Position numbers and translations under genes: made by a program. DNA of 64,000 bases, taken from positions 3,286,001-3,350,000 of the forward strand of contig OX637800.1 of NCBI GenBank assembly GCA_951802425.1. The letters run 5' to 3'. Origin of the DNA: Clavaria fumosa (Eukaryota; Basidiomycota; Agaricomycetes; Agaricales; Clavariaceae). The notes under the pieces were generated by a model. That model did no database searches, was not told the origin of the DNA, and saw only the letters and a list, made by a program, of their open reading frames with translations. Below, piece by piece: positions 1 through 12,100 of this stretch (positions are counted from its first letter, which is position 1; every line of letters starts with the position of its first letter).

Positions 1-542
1 TGGAAGCTCGTACACAGCGGGTGTATCTGTGGCAATGTCTTCTCCATGCCAGCTCGGCAATTCTTGACGCGCAGAGCTTCACACTCGGACAGTTCAGAAA
101 ATTCCAGGCAGAGATTGAGAATGCACTGCGCAGCGGTACTATCTTTCCCTGGGCAGCTTTGGCACGTCTCCAGGCTCCGAAGATTTTCAGCGATATGGTG
201 GAAAGCTTATTAGGAGCGGTATTTCTCGATTCTGGAGGGAACCGGGATGTGGTTCGTGAGGTTTTGCGAACTCTGGGAATCCTGCCAATCTTGGAGCGCC
301 TAGTCAGGGATGATGTGGATGTGCTTCATCCTGTCACTCGTATGTCGAACTGGGCAAGCAAGCGAAGCAAGAAGGTGGAATATGTGGTGGAGAAGCAGGG
401 AGGGAAGATTTCATGTAGAGTATTGTGTGATGGAGAAGAAGTCATCCACTTCACAGAAGATTATAGAGGCAAGACAAGCGAACGAGACGTGAAGTTACAA
501 GCTGCGGAAGATGCTTTCAGACTTCTTCAAGAAGTCCTGTGA
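1..542 (+). CDS. Dicer-like protein, C-terminal part (gene starts outside the window)
   Basis: The open frame enters from the left edge (first full codon at 3) and ends at a TGA at 540-542. It shows the second half of a Dicer-type RNase III domain: the signature APKIFSDMVESLLGAVFLDSGG contains the metal-binding acidic residues and the E-x-L-x-G-A-x-x-x-D pattern. A double-stranded-RNA-binding-like tail follows (HPVTRMSNWASK..., then RDVKLQAAEDAFRLLQEVL). Dicers cut long double-stranded RNA into small RNAs for silencing, and the order RNase IIIb then dsRBD at the extreme C-terminus fits that family. The apparent first methionine near 21 is only a GTG in an already open frame, so it is not a start. 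No intron is visible in this part. It converges on the URC1-like gene with about 140 bp between stop codons. A stand-alone RNase III cannot be excluded without the upstream helicase and PAZ regions. Confidence 0.85.
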   Translation, partial: EARTQRVYLWQCLLHASSAILDAQSFTLGQFRKFQAEIENALRSGTIFPWAALARLQAPKIFSDMVESLLGAVFLDSGGNRDVVREVLRTLGILPILERLVRDDVDVLHPVTRMSNWASKRSKKVEYVVEKQGGKISCRVLCDGEEVIHFTEDYRGKTSERDVKLQAAEDAFRLLQEVL

Positions 543-679
543 AGATCAGGGGTCAGTTCTCACGCAATTGTCACCTTGCAGTCACATTGAAAATTCATAT
601 ACTTGTATAGATTTTGCTATCGTAACGGGGGGAGATCATTTGTGCCCCGAGTGAGCCATACAATACATCAGGCTGATCC

Positions 680-2587
680 TCAATGATCAGTTTCCTCCCA
701 TGTTCTTCCAATCGTCTTGACCAGGTCAGCTTCTGTGATGACATTTCCCGTAGTGAAGTAACCGGCGGCGATCTTGGCCTTCAATTCGACTTGAGAATCA
801 GGTGGAATGAGCTGTTCTACATGCATGATGCTACATGAGCTCAATGGTAGTGATTTCAGATAATCAGATATTTACCTGGTATATCATAACGTTTGAGGAT
901 GGGAATTCCGGAGTCGACAATGGCATTGTATTTCCTGCAAAATCAGAGAGTAATGAAATACTTATACTAAGAGTCTGTTACGACGTACATGTCGCTCATG
1001 GAGACCATATTATCAATCTTCTGAATGCCTAACCAATGTAAGACGTCAGGCATCAAAGCTTGGAAACGCATGTCTTTGACTCCAGCAATGAGCTCAGTAG
1101 ATTTAAAATACTTGTCAGCTGTATCCCCGCCACGTTTGCGGAGATTGTACACGAGGTACCTGTAAAGAGAGGAAAGCGCCAGCGCCGACGAAGCACCGGA
1201 GGAACTCACTTCGTCACTTCACCGAGAGCGCGGCCTTCCTTGCGGAAGTACACCACAACCCCAACGCCGCCGCGCTGGGCGCATCTGATGCATTCTTCGA
1301 TGGCATAGATGAGATATGGCTTGCAGGTACAGATATCGGAACCAAACACATCAGACCCGTTACCTATATCCATGAATTGATCCAGCACGAAGAAGTAATG
1401 TGTATCAACAGCTTACATTCATCATGGACACGGAGAGTTAACTCTTTCGACTTCTCAGAGAGGTAAGACGGTGGCCCAACTGGAAAATAATCAATAAGAA
1501 GGGGATACGACCAGTCGATGTTTCCACTCACAGATATACACGGTGAGATTGCCAATGGGTGGCAGAAAGACTTGAATATCTGGCCTTGTAATGAGTTCAG
1601 GATACATTCCTCCTGTTTCTTCAAACAACGCGCGGCGCAACAGGCTCTCAGAACTTCGCATAAAGGTCAAATATGAAGCAGAACTTCAATATATAAGATG
1701 CTCACATTCCGAAGCGCCTGGCAATACCGGGCAGGTACCAAACCGGGTCGACGGCAGCTTTACTAACATTGATCTCAACTCCTGGGTAAGCGTCGCAGGC
1801 AGATCCATCCGCGTTGATCAACGGTTGACTTTGTAGAACAATCTTCCCGTCAATGTCGATATGCCCCTTCCTTGCGCTCTCATCAATCTCTGACAGTTTA
1901 ATGTGGGCCTTCGTCACGGCAATGCTAGGCCTGATGTCCAGGCCGTCCTCTTCTGCTTCCTTCTTAAACGCTTGAGGAACAAGATGACCCCAGGGATCGA
2001 AAGAGACAATTCCGTTCGGGTCGAACCACGAGGGTTGGGGTGGGATAGATACAGCCGGTTCAGTTTGAGAATAGTCAGGCTTGTGGGAGGGAGAAAGCAC
2101 ACCCATAGCGATCGACAGAGCACGGTATATAGAATAAGAACCGGAATGTGCACCGAGAGCATTGCGACGCTTGATTGAAGATGGGAGGCGCGAGCAAATC
2201 ACAGGTCCCCGAATGACTGCATCTGATGCGCCCCACTGCAGCGGAAAAGGGATAATCCCGTGCTGATCTGGATAAGCTGCAGAATAGAAATCGTATAATC
2301 AATCAACAAGGATTCTTGCTTGGACTCTGAAGGCGATAACGACGCGAAAGAGAGTATCTTGTTCCATGTCGATACTTGGTGGCAGTCCCGGCCGATCAAT
2401 GATTGGGTCACTCACTCGTTAGCATGACTCTACCAGGATAAAGTATTCTGTCTCGGTCTTTCTCACCTCCACTCCTCGCGTCGTCCGAAGTAGCGGCCGT
2501 AGGAGTAGAATGCAGAGTCCGCAGAGGGATTCCTGAAGCTTCTCGCTGGGCCAAAAAGTCTACCACCACGGCGTCAGCGTCAGGCAT
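680..2587 (-). CDS. URC1: URC1-like protein (GTP cyclohydrolase II family, uracil catabolism)
   Basis: Eight exons join in frame with GT-AG introns: 2587-2416, 2276-1706, 1653-1532, 1479-1417, 1363-1210, 1159-989, 934-876 and 816-680, giving 482 residues. The N-terminal half matches the GTP_cyclohydrolase N-terminal family (motifs KRRNALGAHSGSYSIYRAL and IVSFDPWGHLVPQ). The C-terminal half is GTP-cyclohydrolase-II-like, with the zinc cysteines in HDEC...GSDICTCKP and the loop RKEGRALGEVTKYLVY. This two-part layout is that of fungal Urc1, needed in the URC route for using uracil as nitrogen source; the chemical step is inferred by family only. ATG 2587 is the first in-frame ATG; the frame is open further upstream only through a TTG. 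A TE nest begins about 58-100 bp upstream of the ATG, so its promoter is displaced or replaced. Confidence 0.85.
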
Positions 2588-2741
2588 GTTAGATTTCGGA
2601 TGCGAGCCCGGTGGTCGCAAGAGAACAGAGTGGGGTACTATGAGGCTTGAGTCACGACCCGCCTGACCCACACTCAACGACAGCAATATACAGTAGACTT
2701 TATCATAACGTATATCGTCGGGACCCTCAAAAGTCTATACG

Positions 2742-3078
2742 TTATAAGACCGTATCCAGTAACGTGGAATGTGACATGTTGTGACCTGGCAAAAACGTGA
2801 CATTACTAATCATTCCCCCAGCACTCAAACAGCATCCTCTGCCGCGCTGTGGCTCCTGCTGTCTCAACTGCCCACAAAAGCGTCGCAAGTTCCGAACTAG
2901 ATTGACTGAGCAGTCAACATCAACCAGGAGGCAAGCAGCCTCAAGCTGCCTGCAAAGCTCCAGCATCGTTGCCATAGTCATAGTCGGCTCTTTTTCCTCG
3001 TCTTCAGAGTCAGAGCTGATCTCAACCACCTGTGCCTTAGCCTCTTCTCGAAGCACCTCTGCAACAATCTCAGGATCC
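2742..3078 (-). pseudogene. pogo-like transposase C-terminal fragment (one half; other half at 15698-15824)
   Basis: The minus-strand frame encodes an acidic stretch (EISSDSEDEEKE) and then MATMLELCRQLEAACLLVD and LVRNLRRFCGQLRQQE. This pattern is familiar from the C-terminal tails of pogo/CENP-B-like transposases in basidiomycetes; that identification is from memory of the family and is moderate. The frame continues across the Gypsy insertion: the upstream half, with an ATG at 15824, lies at 15824-15698 and the GATCC duplication joins the halves in frame. No DDE catalytic core is present, so it cannot encode a working transposase. Confidence 0.6.
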
Positions 3079-5067
3079 TGTTATGGATCTGGTACTGGAT
3101 GCAGTCAGAAATGAGTCACTGAGAGTCAGGATGACTCAGACAGGTCCTCAATTCCTTATGCAGTTGGTCTACAGGACTAGTAGATCCTCCAGTTCCATAC
3201 CTTCCTGCTAACAGTATTGAAACCAACACTGCTAGCAAGGCATTGCTTTGGGCAGATATTATTATTAGTTAGTAACCTAAGTCACAACATCCCATGGGCT
3301 TAGCCATTGACCTCCATAGTCTGCCTCAACCTGGTATCACTCCACAGGTTGATACTATGGCTCAATGACTGACCACTCCATAGGTATTGCACACTTAAGC
3401 CAAATTAATGTAGATAGGTCAAAATAGATCAGTGAATAGGTAGCTAACCAGACACAGGAGAAACAAGCTGAAGAGTTCATGAGATTCTCCTGGTCTTGTA
3501 GACCATTCTACCTCTATAAACCACTGCCTAATTCTCAGTACTTGGCTAGCTATTCACTACTTACTCTGATGAACACAGTAGTACTATGTACAGTACAGTA
3601 CCTTGTACATCATACTAAAATATTCATAACTGGCTCAATACTTACTGCGCCGAGGGGAGCCGGCACAGGGCGGCTCGTTCGAAGCCTGGGTACCTTTGGG
3701 TACCCAGATCACTTGACCAGACTAAGTCCTTAGTCAGCAGATACTACATTTAGTTTAACTAGACCCTGTCCTTAGTTTTACTAAATATGTCCTTAGCCCC
3801 GTGGGGAGCTAGACTCAGGCTTAGTCCTTTTGCAGGATGGTTCAATCGATGAGTGGGTACGTAATGATGCCTGGAACGCGAAGTTCCGCCGGCTATTTAT
3901 ACTCAAATTCGGGTACCTACTACATTTGGAAGAATACAGCATAGCTCCTTAATTAGTAGTCCTAACATACCGTTTAAGGACTCTAAATTAAGGAGAATTC
4001 AGTGGCTTTACATATCAGGTAAGATCATAATTTTATCTTATCTCCTCATTGAGATATTTCATCTCGAACATTCCAGTATATCTAAAAATAATCATATTGA
4101 GTCATACTGACTCAATGCCAGGGGCCCAAACGTCGGGGATTGTGGGGAAGGACCCCACAATCGCCCCCGATCGCTTCTGCGACGCTCCGCGGCATTCCCG
4201 GCCTCGATCGCATCGTCTTTTCGTCCATACCTTCTTTGCTTCCTCTTATCTTCCCCATACTAGCCATAACTAAGTGCATCTAGACTTATTTAGTATGTGT
4301 TTCACCCCTAGACTATGCTATGTATGTACTAGCAAGGTCCTGACATAAGGGAAGAGGTAGGGAGGGCTGAGGGATTGTGCACGAAAGTTCACGAGTGCAC
4401 AATCCCTTGATATGGATGAGTAGTCCATATTTGGTAGTGTGGCATCGCCGGCCATCGCTCCCAACCTGCCACTGTGGGAACTGAGCCAGTCCATCGGTCC
4501 TTGATCACCTGATCGAGGTCCGATCGTGATCAGGACTGTCCCCACAGTGTTACTATACTGGCAGACTTGTACCTTCGAGTCGCAGCGCTGTATCTAAACC
4601 GCAAACGCTCCCTCCCTTTCGCAAACTTGCAGAAAGGAGCCTGTAGACCACTCCCACACTTCTGTCTGTTTAGATTTTCCTATTTCCTAGCCATCCAAAC
4701 GCTATTTGTCTTCTATGTAGAAGAAGCCACTAGATCAATATTATTTACTTTAAGGAACTAATAACTGTTATTTCCTTTCGCAAATTTGGAATTAAGGGTT
4801 GTCAAGGCATAGGAATCGAACGGTATCAACCGCATCTTTGTGCGGTTCCTGGTTCTTGCTCTAGAGCCCCATCTTTCTCTGAGTATAGAATGATTGCAGT
4901 TCTTACTCTGGATGGCTAACCAAAATTAGTTGTTTCCATGGCTATTGGTACATAGGCACATGTAGATAAGGCCATAGGCTTGTTAGGCTAATGAGACGCA
5001 TATTTGTGGAGCTTCCAGACAAGGAGAAAGGCTAAACATAGTAAGGTAAGTACTTGACACCCTAACA
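3079..5067 (-). repeat. 3' LTR of the Gypsy element (1,989 bp)
   Basis: This is the same sequence as 13709-15697, with TG...CA ends. On the minus strand a TATA box (TATAAATA) lies at about 3894-3901, downstream of a cluster of perfect inverted repeats that falls in the U3 part. No convincing coding sequence is present; the small open frames repeated in both LTRs lack protein-like features. Confidence 0.92.
3945..4406. other. Cluster of perfect inverted repeats in LTR U3 (second copy at 14575-15036)
   Basis: Three clear stem-forming repeats occur within 460 bp. CTCCTTAATT (3945-3954) pairs with 3986-3995, with AGTCCT/AGGACT nested inside. GATTGTGGGG (4138-4147) pairs with 4153-4162 across a 5-nt loop. 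GGGATTGTGCAC (4371-4382) pairs with 4395-4406 across 12 nt. They lie upstream of the minus-strand TATA box, so they are more likely DNA-level regulatory palindromes or hairpins in antisense transcripts than part of the genomic RNA leader. Confidence 0.7.
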
Positions 5068-5077
5068 CTTCCCCCCC
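5068..5077 (-). other. Polypurine tract of the Gypsy element
   Basis: On the minus strand GGGGGGGAAG abuts the 3' LTR start TGTTAGGG. This is the expected position and composition of the plus-strand primer for reverse transcription, and it fixes the element's orientation. Confidence 0.85.
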
Positions 5078-5086
5078 TGCGTCGAA

Positions 5087-5983
5087 TTAGTCGCTGCAAT
5101 CGCCCAGCTCACTGCTGCATGTCTTCATCGGAATCCCTACGATATCTGTAAGCCCTAGGTGGCTTAGCAACTTAACTACCCCTTCTAACTCTTCTGGGAC
5201 TACCTCATCCCTAGTGTAACCTTCCACACACCCCCAACGACGATCCTGGAGGGAGAAAACGGTGGTGTGGGTCGCTAAGAACTCGCGCAGGCTGTCAATG
5301 GCGTCCGACTCGAAGTAGGAGGGTCCTCGGCGCTCCTCGTCGTCTTCCTTCCCATCAAACAACTCCTCAAGCAACGACTGGCGGCGTAAGAAGTTAATCT
5401 CCTCGAAAACTCGATCAGCAAACATCCCAAAGTCGCTGGGATGCGCATCGCGCAGCTCGACGAAGCCTCCCCACCTCCAGAGACTCTCCTCGCCCTTCCG
5501 AGCACTCCTGCGCATCGCCTCGCTGATCCAGCGAACTCCCTGGATGCCAACACACTGCAGTGTTGCAATAATGAGCCGCAAGTTCTCCACTGGCTGCGCA
5601 GAGACGAGGGGATTACAGTCGGGGTGAGTTTCGGCATAGACGATGCTGGGGAAGCTCATCTCGATCTCCTGGAGCGCCTCCGCCGGTATGCACGAAGGCA
5701 TGGGTCCCTCAGACACACCAGGTATGTAGTTGTGTGCTGCACATAAGATAATTCGTCCTAACCTCTGTAAAGTGTACCAGAGGCCATGCGCGAGACCAGG
5801 CTTGATGCCATGCAGGTCGTTCGGTCCACCGATCGAGTAGAAATCGAGTTCTGTGACATTGTAGTGGAGGAGAGACGAGTCGAGGCTGCGGAGGAACAGC
5901 GTCTGGAGCAGGCGAGCGGTGAGGATGACTTCATGAGTCGAGGCGAACGGCGAGATGTAGGTGCTGAGGGTGGGGATGGCCAT
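5087..5983 (-). CDS. Extra ORF (298 aa) of unknown function downstream of Gag-Pol
   Basis: A complete frame from ATG at 5983 to the stop at 5087 lies between Gag-Pol and the polypurine tract, on the same strand. A TATA box (TATATAA, 6034-6040) sits about 50 nt upstream of the ATG, so it probably has its own promoter. The protein looks globular and mostly alpha-helical, with clusters such as LTARLLQTLFLRSLDSSLLH and an acidic patch near DGKEDDEERRG. It has no signal peptide, transmembrane segment, zinc knuckle or other motif I recognise. The position is that of env in retroviruses, but nothing in the sequence supports an envelope. Its composition is richer in G+C and CpG than the adjoining Gag-Pol, which suggests capture of a host coding sequence. 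Function is unknown. Confidence 0.65.
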   Translation of the reverse strand: MAIPTLSTYISPFASTHEVILTARLLQTLFLRSLDSSLLHYNVTELDFYSIGGPNDLHGIKPGLAHGLWYTLQRLGRIILCAAHNYIPGVSEGPMPSCIPAEALQEIEMSFPSIVYAETHPDCNPLVSAQPVENLRLIIATLQCVGIQGVRWISEAMRRSARKGEESLWRWGGFVELRDAHPSDFGMFADRVFEEINFLRRQSLLEELFDGKEDDEERRGPSYFESDAIDSLREFLATHTTVFSLQDRRWGCVEGYTRDEVVPEELEGVVKLLSHLGLTDIVGIPMKTCSSELGDCSD

Positions 5984-6033
5984 GGCTAGTTGACTGGGCG
6001 ACTTCCTGGGGCTTCAGCTAATTGCAGAACTTC

Positions 6034-6040
6034 TTATATA
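6034..6040 (-). promoter_or_regulatory. TATA box of the extra ORF
   Basis: TATATAA on the minus strand, about 50 nt before the ATG at 5983 and about 140 nt beyond the Gag-Pol stop. The spacing fits a start site near 6005. It implies that the ORF is not translated only from the full-length genomic RNA. Confidence 0.5.
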
Positions 6041-6180
6041 CCCTAGGATGCACCTACAGTATCCTGACTTGTCCTAGACTCCCAAGAATGACTCCAACTT
6101 GTTCTAACTCATCTAGAACTAGTCCTTGAGTCGCCTGATCCTTCTCCCTCTGATCTGTCCGCTCTCTGACTCATTCTTAC

Positions 6181-9100
6181 TCAGGAGCGATTCCCTGGAG
6201 GGCTAGCTCGCTCCTGCCATGTCTTGAGGACTTCTGGCGCGTTCTTGAGCTGCCTGGCAGTCAGCCATTCGTCTGCTTCAGGCCCATAGCCAGTAAACCT
6301 TGTTTTGAACAGCCTGATTCGTTTACTTCCTCTCTTCCTAAGTTTCTCATCTACTATCCTTTCAACTTCATGCTCAGGTAAGTCCTGGAAGTCCTCTCTG
6401 CTGAGAGGTTGGGTAGGCCTGGTGCCTAGCTCTTCTGGAGAGGGATTGTACCTCTCTAAATGAGCTATGTTGATGACAGGATGTATTCCAAAGGATGCAG
6501 GCATTCTAAGCCTATAAGTGACAGGGCTGATCTTCTGAATAATCTCAAAGGGACCTTCATACTTCATTAACAGCTTTTGTCCCTTTCCTTCTTCAGTCCT
6601 GTAGAGTTGGAGTGAATGAGGATTGATCAGGACTAGATCTCCCTCCTCAAACTCATAGGTAAGCCTTCCTCGATTATAAGCCCTCTTCTGGAACACCTGT
6701 CCTAGAAGTAAGGCTTCCTTGGCTCTACTCCTTTCTGTTTCAAAGTGAGAAACCATATCACTGGCTTGTAGATCTAATGCACTGGAAGACACCTCCCCCC
6801 CAGAGTGTGAGTCTTGATTCACTGGTCTGGTGATAGAACTGGGAGAGTGTACAATGGTAGAGCTAGTGATAGGATGGTATCCTCTGAGCAAATAGGCAGG
6901 TGAGAAGCCTGTAGCAGTGTGTGGACTAGTATTGTAGGACAAAGCCAGTCCATCCAGGAGCTTACTCCAGTCATCTTTCTGAGGACCTACATAAGTTCTC
7001 AAGGCTACTTCTAGACTTTGATTCAGAATCTCAGTCTGTCCATCAGCCTGAGGGTGGTATGAAGTAGTTAAAGACCTACCCATTCCCATGAGTCTGCAGA
7101 CTTCTGCCCAGAAGCTTCCTTTCCATCTGGTATCCCTGTCAGAAATGACCTGCCTGGGTATACCATACTGGGAAATGACATGATGGAAGAACAGCTTAGC
7201 TGTCTCTACTTCCTTGACAGTAGTAGTAGTGGGGATGAATATGGCATACTTAGTGAGTTTGTCCACTATGACCAGTATGCTATCATATCCATCAGACTCT
7301 GGTAGCTCAGGAATGAAGTCCATGGTGACTACTTCAAAAGGTTGTGAGGGTATAGGAATGGGTTGCAACAATCCTACTGGACCATGTCCTCTATGTTTTG
7401 TCTTCTGGCAGATATCACAGGTAGAGGTGTACCTCTTGATATCTCTAGACATCCTAGGCCAGTAGTAAGTGGAGGCTATTCTGTTGTAAGTCTTGTAGTA
7501 TCCACCATGAGCAGCCTCAGAAAGGGAGTTATGGACTTCTCCCATAATTTCCAGTCTGAGACTAAGTGGTACACATAGCCTGTTGTTTCCATTCCAATCT
7601 TCAAAGTATACCAACCCATTAGTATGCTCATAGTACTGAGGGTACTCTGGGTTAGATACATCTTGTTCTGCCCTCTTTGACTTAAGGACTCTAGAGAAGT
7701 GAGAGTCTTCAAGGTAACCAGCTCTCCACTTCTCTAGCTCCTTGGAGTCAATGCCAACAAGGATAGAGTAAGATTTTGAAGTTTGATAGGGCATTGTGAG
7801 AACATGCCCATCAGAGGTGAGAATCTCCACACTCTCTGAAGTCAGAGGATCCTGACCATCATATTCTTCTTCTGAGCTGATGTATTTGGTAGCAACTCTA
7901 AGAAGCTTCTCTTCAAATTCCTCACCCAACTCCTCATACATATTGAGAAGAGGATCTTCAATATCAGAGGCTTGACCAGACCTCCAATTCCTGTCTGATG
8001 AAGCCTTGAGTTGAAGTTCCTGAGTAGGGTCTGAAGAGGGTCCTAACTGGTAAGGGACTCTCCTCCTCAGCCTAGATATAGGGTCTACATTGGAGTGAAC
8101 TCTACCAGCCCCATGTACAATTTTGAGGTTTGGGTAAGATGAAAGCACTGTACCCCAGCTAAGCAACCTCCTATTGACATTCTGATAGGTTCTACTCCAA
8201 GTAAGGGCTGCATGATCTGTTATGGCAGTTACTACACTTCCTTCCAAGAAGCACTGGAACTTAATTAGTCCTTCCTTCAGGGCCAATGCTTCTCTCTCAG
8301 TAGGTGAGTAATTCCTTTCAGCAGCCTTAAGGATTCTTGACCAATAACTGATGACTCTCTCCAGGTGGACAACAGTGTCTTCAAAGTTATTAGCCCAAGA
8401 ATCTTGATAAGTGGGTTCCCCTGGGTTTGCAACAGCAAAGATAAGTTTAGGGACAGGCTGCTTATCCTGGTAAGCCTTCCATAACTTATCATAAATCCTT
8501 GTTCCTTTCAAGTCCTTGACCTTAATAGGTTGGACCTGTTGGAGTATAGCTCCAAGGCCATAGTCACAGGCATCAGTGTACAGCCTATAAGGTAACCCTG
8601 GCATGGCACATGCCCTAACAGGTGCATTGGTAAGGACTTGTTTGCACAGTTCAAAAGCTTCCTGTTGTAAAGATCCCCAATCCCACTTATGGTCCTTCCT
8701 AAGAAGTTTGAATAGGGGACTAGCTATCCATGCATAGTAAGGGATGTAGGCTGAGAAATACACCATCATCCCTAAGAAGATCTGGAGTTCACTAACATTC
8801 TTTGGCTCAGCTAGTTGAACTATAGTATCAACCTTCTCCCTATGGGTGGATAGTCCTAGTCTGGACACCTTTTGTCCTAATAGCAGTAAAGACTGGTAAG
8901 CAAAATGACATTTATTTGGAGCCAGAGTGATGTTTCCTTTGATGATAGCCTTGAATACAAGGTCTAGGTGCTTCAAGTGGTCTTCAAAGGTAGTAGAGTA
9001 GACCACTATATCATCAATGTATACCAAGGTGAACACCCATAAGTAGGGTGCTAGCACACCTTGCATCACCCTTTGGAAGGTACTAGGACCATTCCTAAGT

Positions 9101-12100
9101 CCAAATGGCATTCTATTGAATTGGTGAAGACCTCTATGGGTCCTAAATGCTGTTTTCTCTCTGTCTTCTTTCTTGATAGTGATTTGAGTGAATCCAGCAA
9201 GTGCATCCAAGGTAGACAACCATTGACATCCAGTTAATGCTTGAAGAATATCCTCCTGCCTAGGCAAAGGGAATTCATCAGGGATGGTGATAGCATTAAG
9301 TCTCCTACAGTCAATGACCATCCTTGGTTTACCATTTCTATAGACAATGAATGCAGGAGCTCCCCATGGGCTCTTAGAAGGGGATATCACTCCATTATTC
9401 AGCCAAGTGTCAATTTGCTCATCCATAACTTCTCTCTTAGCAGGTGAAGATGAACCAAAGGGTGGTAGGGATATCTCTTTGGATTCAGGCCTTAGCTTAA
9501 TCTCCAATTCTCCTGGATGACTCCCTAACCTTCCATCAAGTCCAAAGGCAAGATGGTTAGTCAGTAATACTTTGTGTAGAGCCTTTGCCTGATCTTTAGT
9601 GAGATCCTTAGAAATATCCACTGCCTCCAACAACTCTCCAGTCTTGACAAGATCTGGTGGAGTTTCAGAACCTTTGGGTCCTCCTTCTAGAGGGTCTTCT
9701 GCTAATGGGTCTTCAGTCCCTGAGTACTGAAGAAGGTTTTTGTCCAGTAGCTCTGAGGCAACCATGCCAGACTTGAGATCTCCACTCTCATAGTGTGAAT
9801 GGATACTCCTGACAAGTGAAGCATAGTTCTCAGCTTTCACTATGTCTTCATAGCTACAATGGGAAGTCCGCACTAACCAAGTTTTAGGATTGTGAGCCAC
9901 TCCAAGCACCTGACCCTTATGGATGACAATAGGATAACTTGCAAAGTTGGTAACATGTATCCTAGGGTTATCCTTGGTGATGACAGAGTCAGGGCAAGCA
10001 TACACATCCTCCAGACTTCTCCCATTGAAGAATATCTTCTCTATGTAGACATAGTCCAATTTCCTTGGGAAGTTGACTCTGACAGAGATATACTTTGAGG
10101 TTCCAGGATGGATAATAGCTTCAACAGCAGATCTAGCATATGGGTCTGATGAGGCCTTCCTTTCTCTTCTCTTGACTCTCTGAGAGTGGTGATGAAGGTT
10201 CCTTTTGTTTTTATGGTCTTTACTCATAGAGATCTTAAATGAGTGACCTTCATCATCCAAGTAGGAAGGTGAAGTGGAACTTTTGACCAGCACACTTCTA
10301 CCAGTATCCCCAAACAGCAGATAGGTCTCTCCTTCCTTCCTCATGACTGAGATAGAGTACTGATCTGCAAAGTCATTTCCCAAGATAAAGGGTGTAGTCA
10401 TTCCCTTGACTACATAAGCATCTACATTCAACTGAACTGGACCCTCTGAAGTTTCAAAATAGATGTCTGTGTTGATGAAACCAGAGATGGAGCTTCTGCC
10501 AGTTACTTGAATGAGATTGATCTTTTGACCAGTCTTGACCTTAGGAGGATTATCCAATCCTTCAAGGGTGGTCAAAGATATTAAGGTAATATCAGATCCA
10601 GAGTCCACTATCACATCAGTCAGGTTCTCCTTGAAACTTCCTAAGTAACACTGGGTCCTAGTTGCCTTGGATCCAAGGAAAGAAGTTCCAGGGGGTCTAG
10701 CCATTAGCTTGTGAAGCTTTAGTAGGGTCTGGCTTGACCCTGAGAGTCCTCTGACTGAATAATGTCTAGCTGCTACTTGATGAGCCAACCTCCTTCTGCT
10801 CCTCCTATTGAGTGAAGGTCTTGGCTTCATCACAAAATCATCAGCAGCTACATGGTGAACTATGGCTGATATAGAGGGGTTGTCCTGTTCCTTTTCTGCC
10901 TGAGCCTGTGTATCCATAGTACCCTGAGAGGTCTCACCCTCCAGAACTGAAATCTCTTCCTTAGGTTCCACTACTGGGTCAGTATGGAGGACAGCAGATT
11001 CAGGTAACTGGAGGGCCTCATGAAAATCCTCCTGATCTTCATGGCTCTCAGCTTCTTCTTCATCTGATAATCCATAGTACAGATCATCATACTCAGCCTG
11101 GGCTTCTTCTTCCTCTGAGTCTACCTCAACAGCATGGACTCTAACAGCTTTATTCCCCTTCCTTGCATACTTGCAATCAGGGTCCCAATGTTTCCCACTG
11201 CCACAGTGCCTACAAGGTCTGGCACCTATAGACTCAGGTGGTTTCTTGGAAACATTCTTGTCATCCCTAGGAAACTTTGGAGACTGCATCTTACTGGTCC
11301 ATCCTACTAGGTGAGTTCTGGCAGACTTGAGCCTAGACTTGCCTACAGGCTTCCTGAAAAAGAACTTCTTCTTCTCTCTAGGTGGGTCCATCCTAAGTAG
11401 ATTGTCTTCATGATACTTGATGGCCTCCTGGAATTCTACTAATGTGTTGTAGAAATGAGGGTTGAGTATGTTAACCCAAGGTGGTGGTGCTCCATTCATT
11501 ATTTCCAAGATCAACTCTGAGTCTGACATGTTGTAGACTAGAGTCAGAAGTTCCACCTTCCTGATGTAATACTCACTTGGCAACTCATGGGAATTCTCAA
11601 GATCTCTATAGGATGCCTTGTTGGCCCTAGCCTTCTGCTTATCCAGCCAACTCCTGTTCATATAATAGCTTCTGATGGCTTGTCTGAGTGTACCCCAATC
11701 TGCTTCAATTTCTCTTCTCTTCTCAACAGGTAATGACCAATACCAAACTTCAGCAGATCTGGTTAGTCTTTGGGGTACAAGGCTTCCTAGCTGCTTAAAG
11801 ACAGGGTAGGATCTCTCAGATATCTGTGTGACTCTCTTCAGCCATTTAGCTAGTGTGTCTGAGTTTCCATCCCACTCAGGTATGTCAGAAGCCTTAAGCT
11901 TAGGGTCAAACACATAAGCATAAGGGTCTGCAAGTGGAGTTAGGTTCCTTTGGGGATTGGGGTCCTCTGGCCTTAAAGTTCCTAAAGGTCCTGGTGGGTC
12001 TCTAGGGTCAGGGGGATCTCCTGGCCCTCCTGGGCCTCCTGGTGCTCTAGAACCTCTAGAGCTCCCTGGTCCAGAGCTTCCTGAAGCGATGGGTCTTCTT

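Noticed and set aside
21..542. Start codon of the Dicer-like frame near position 21
   Set aside because: It is a GTG inside a frame already open from the window edge; the protein begins upstream of the window.
5087..5983. Extra Gypsy ORF as an envelope gene
   Set aside because: The position fits, but there is no signal peptide, transmembrane anchor or cysteine/glycosylation pattern of envelope proteins.
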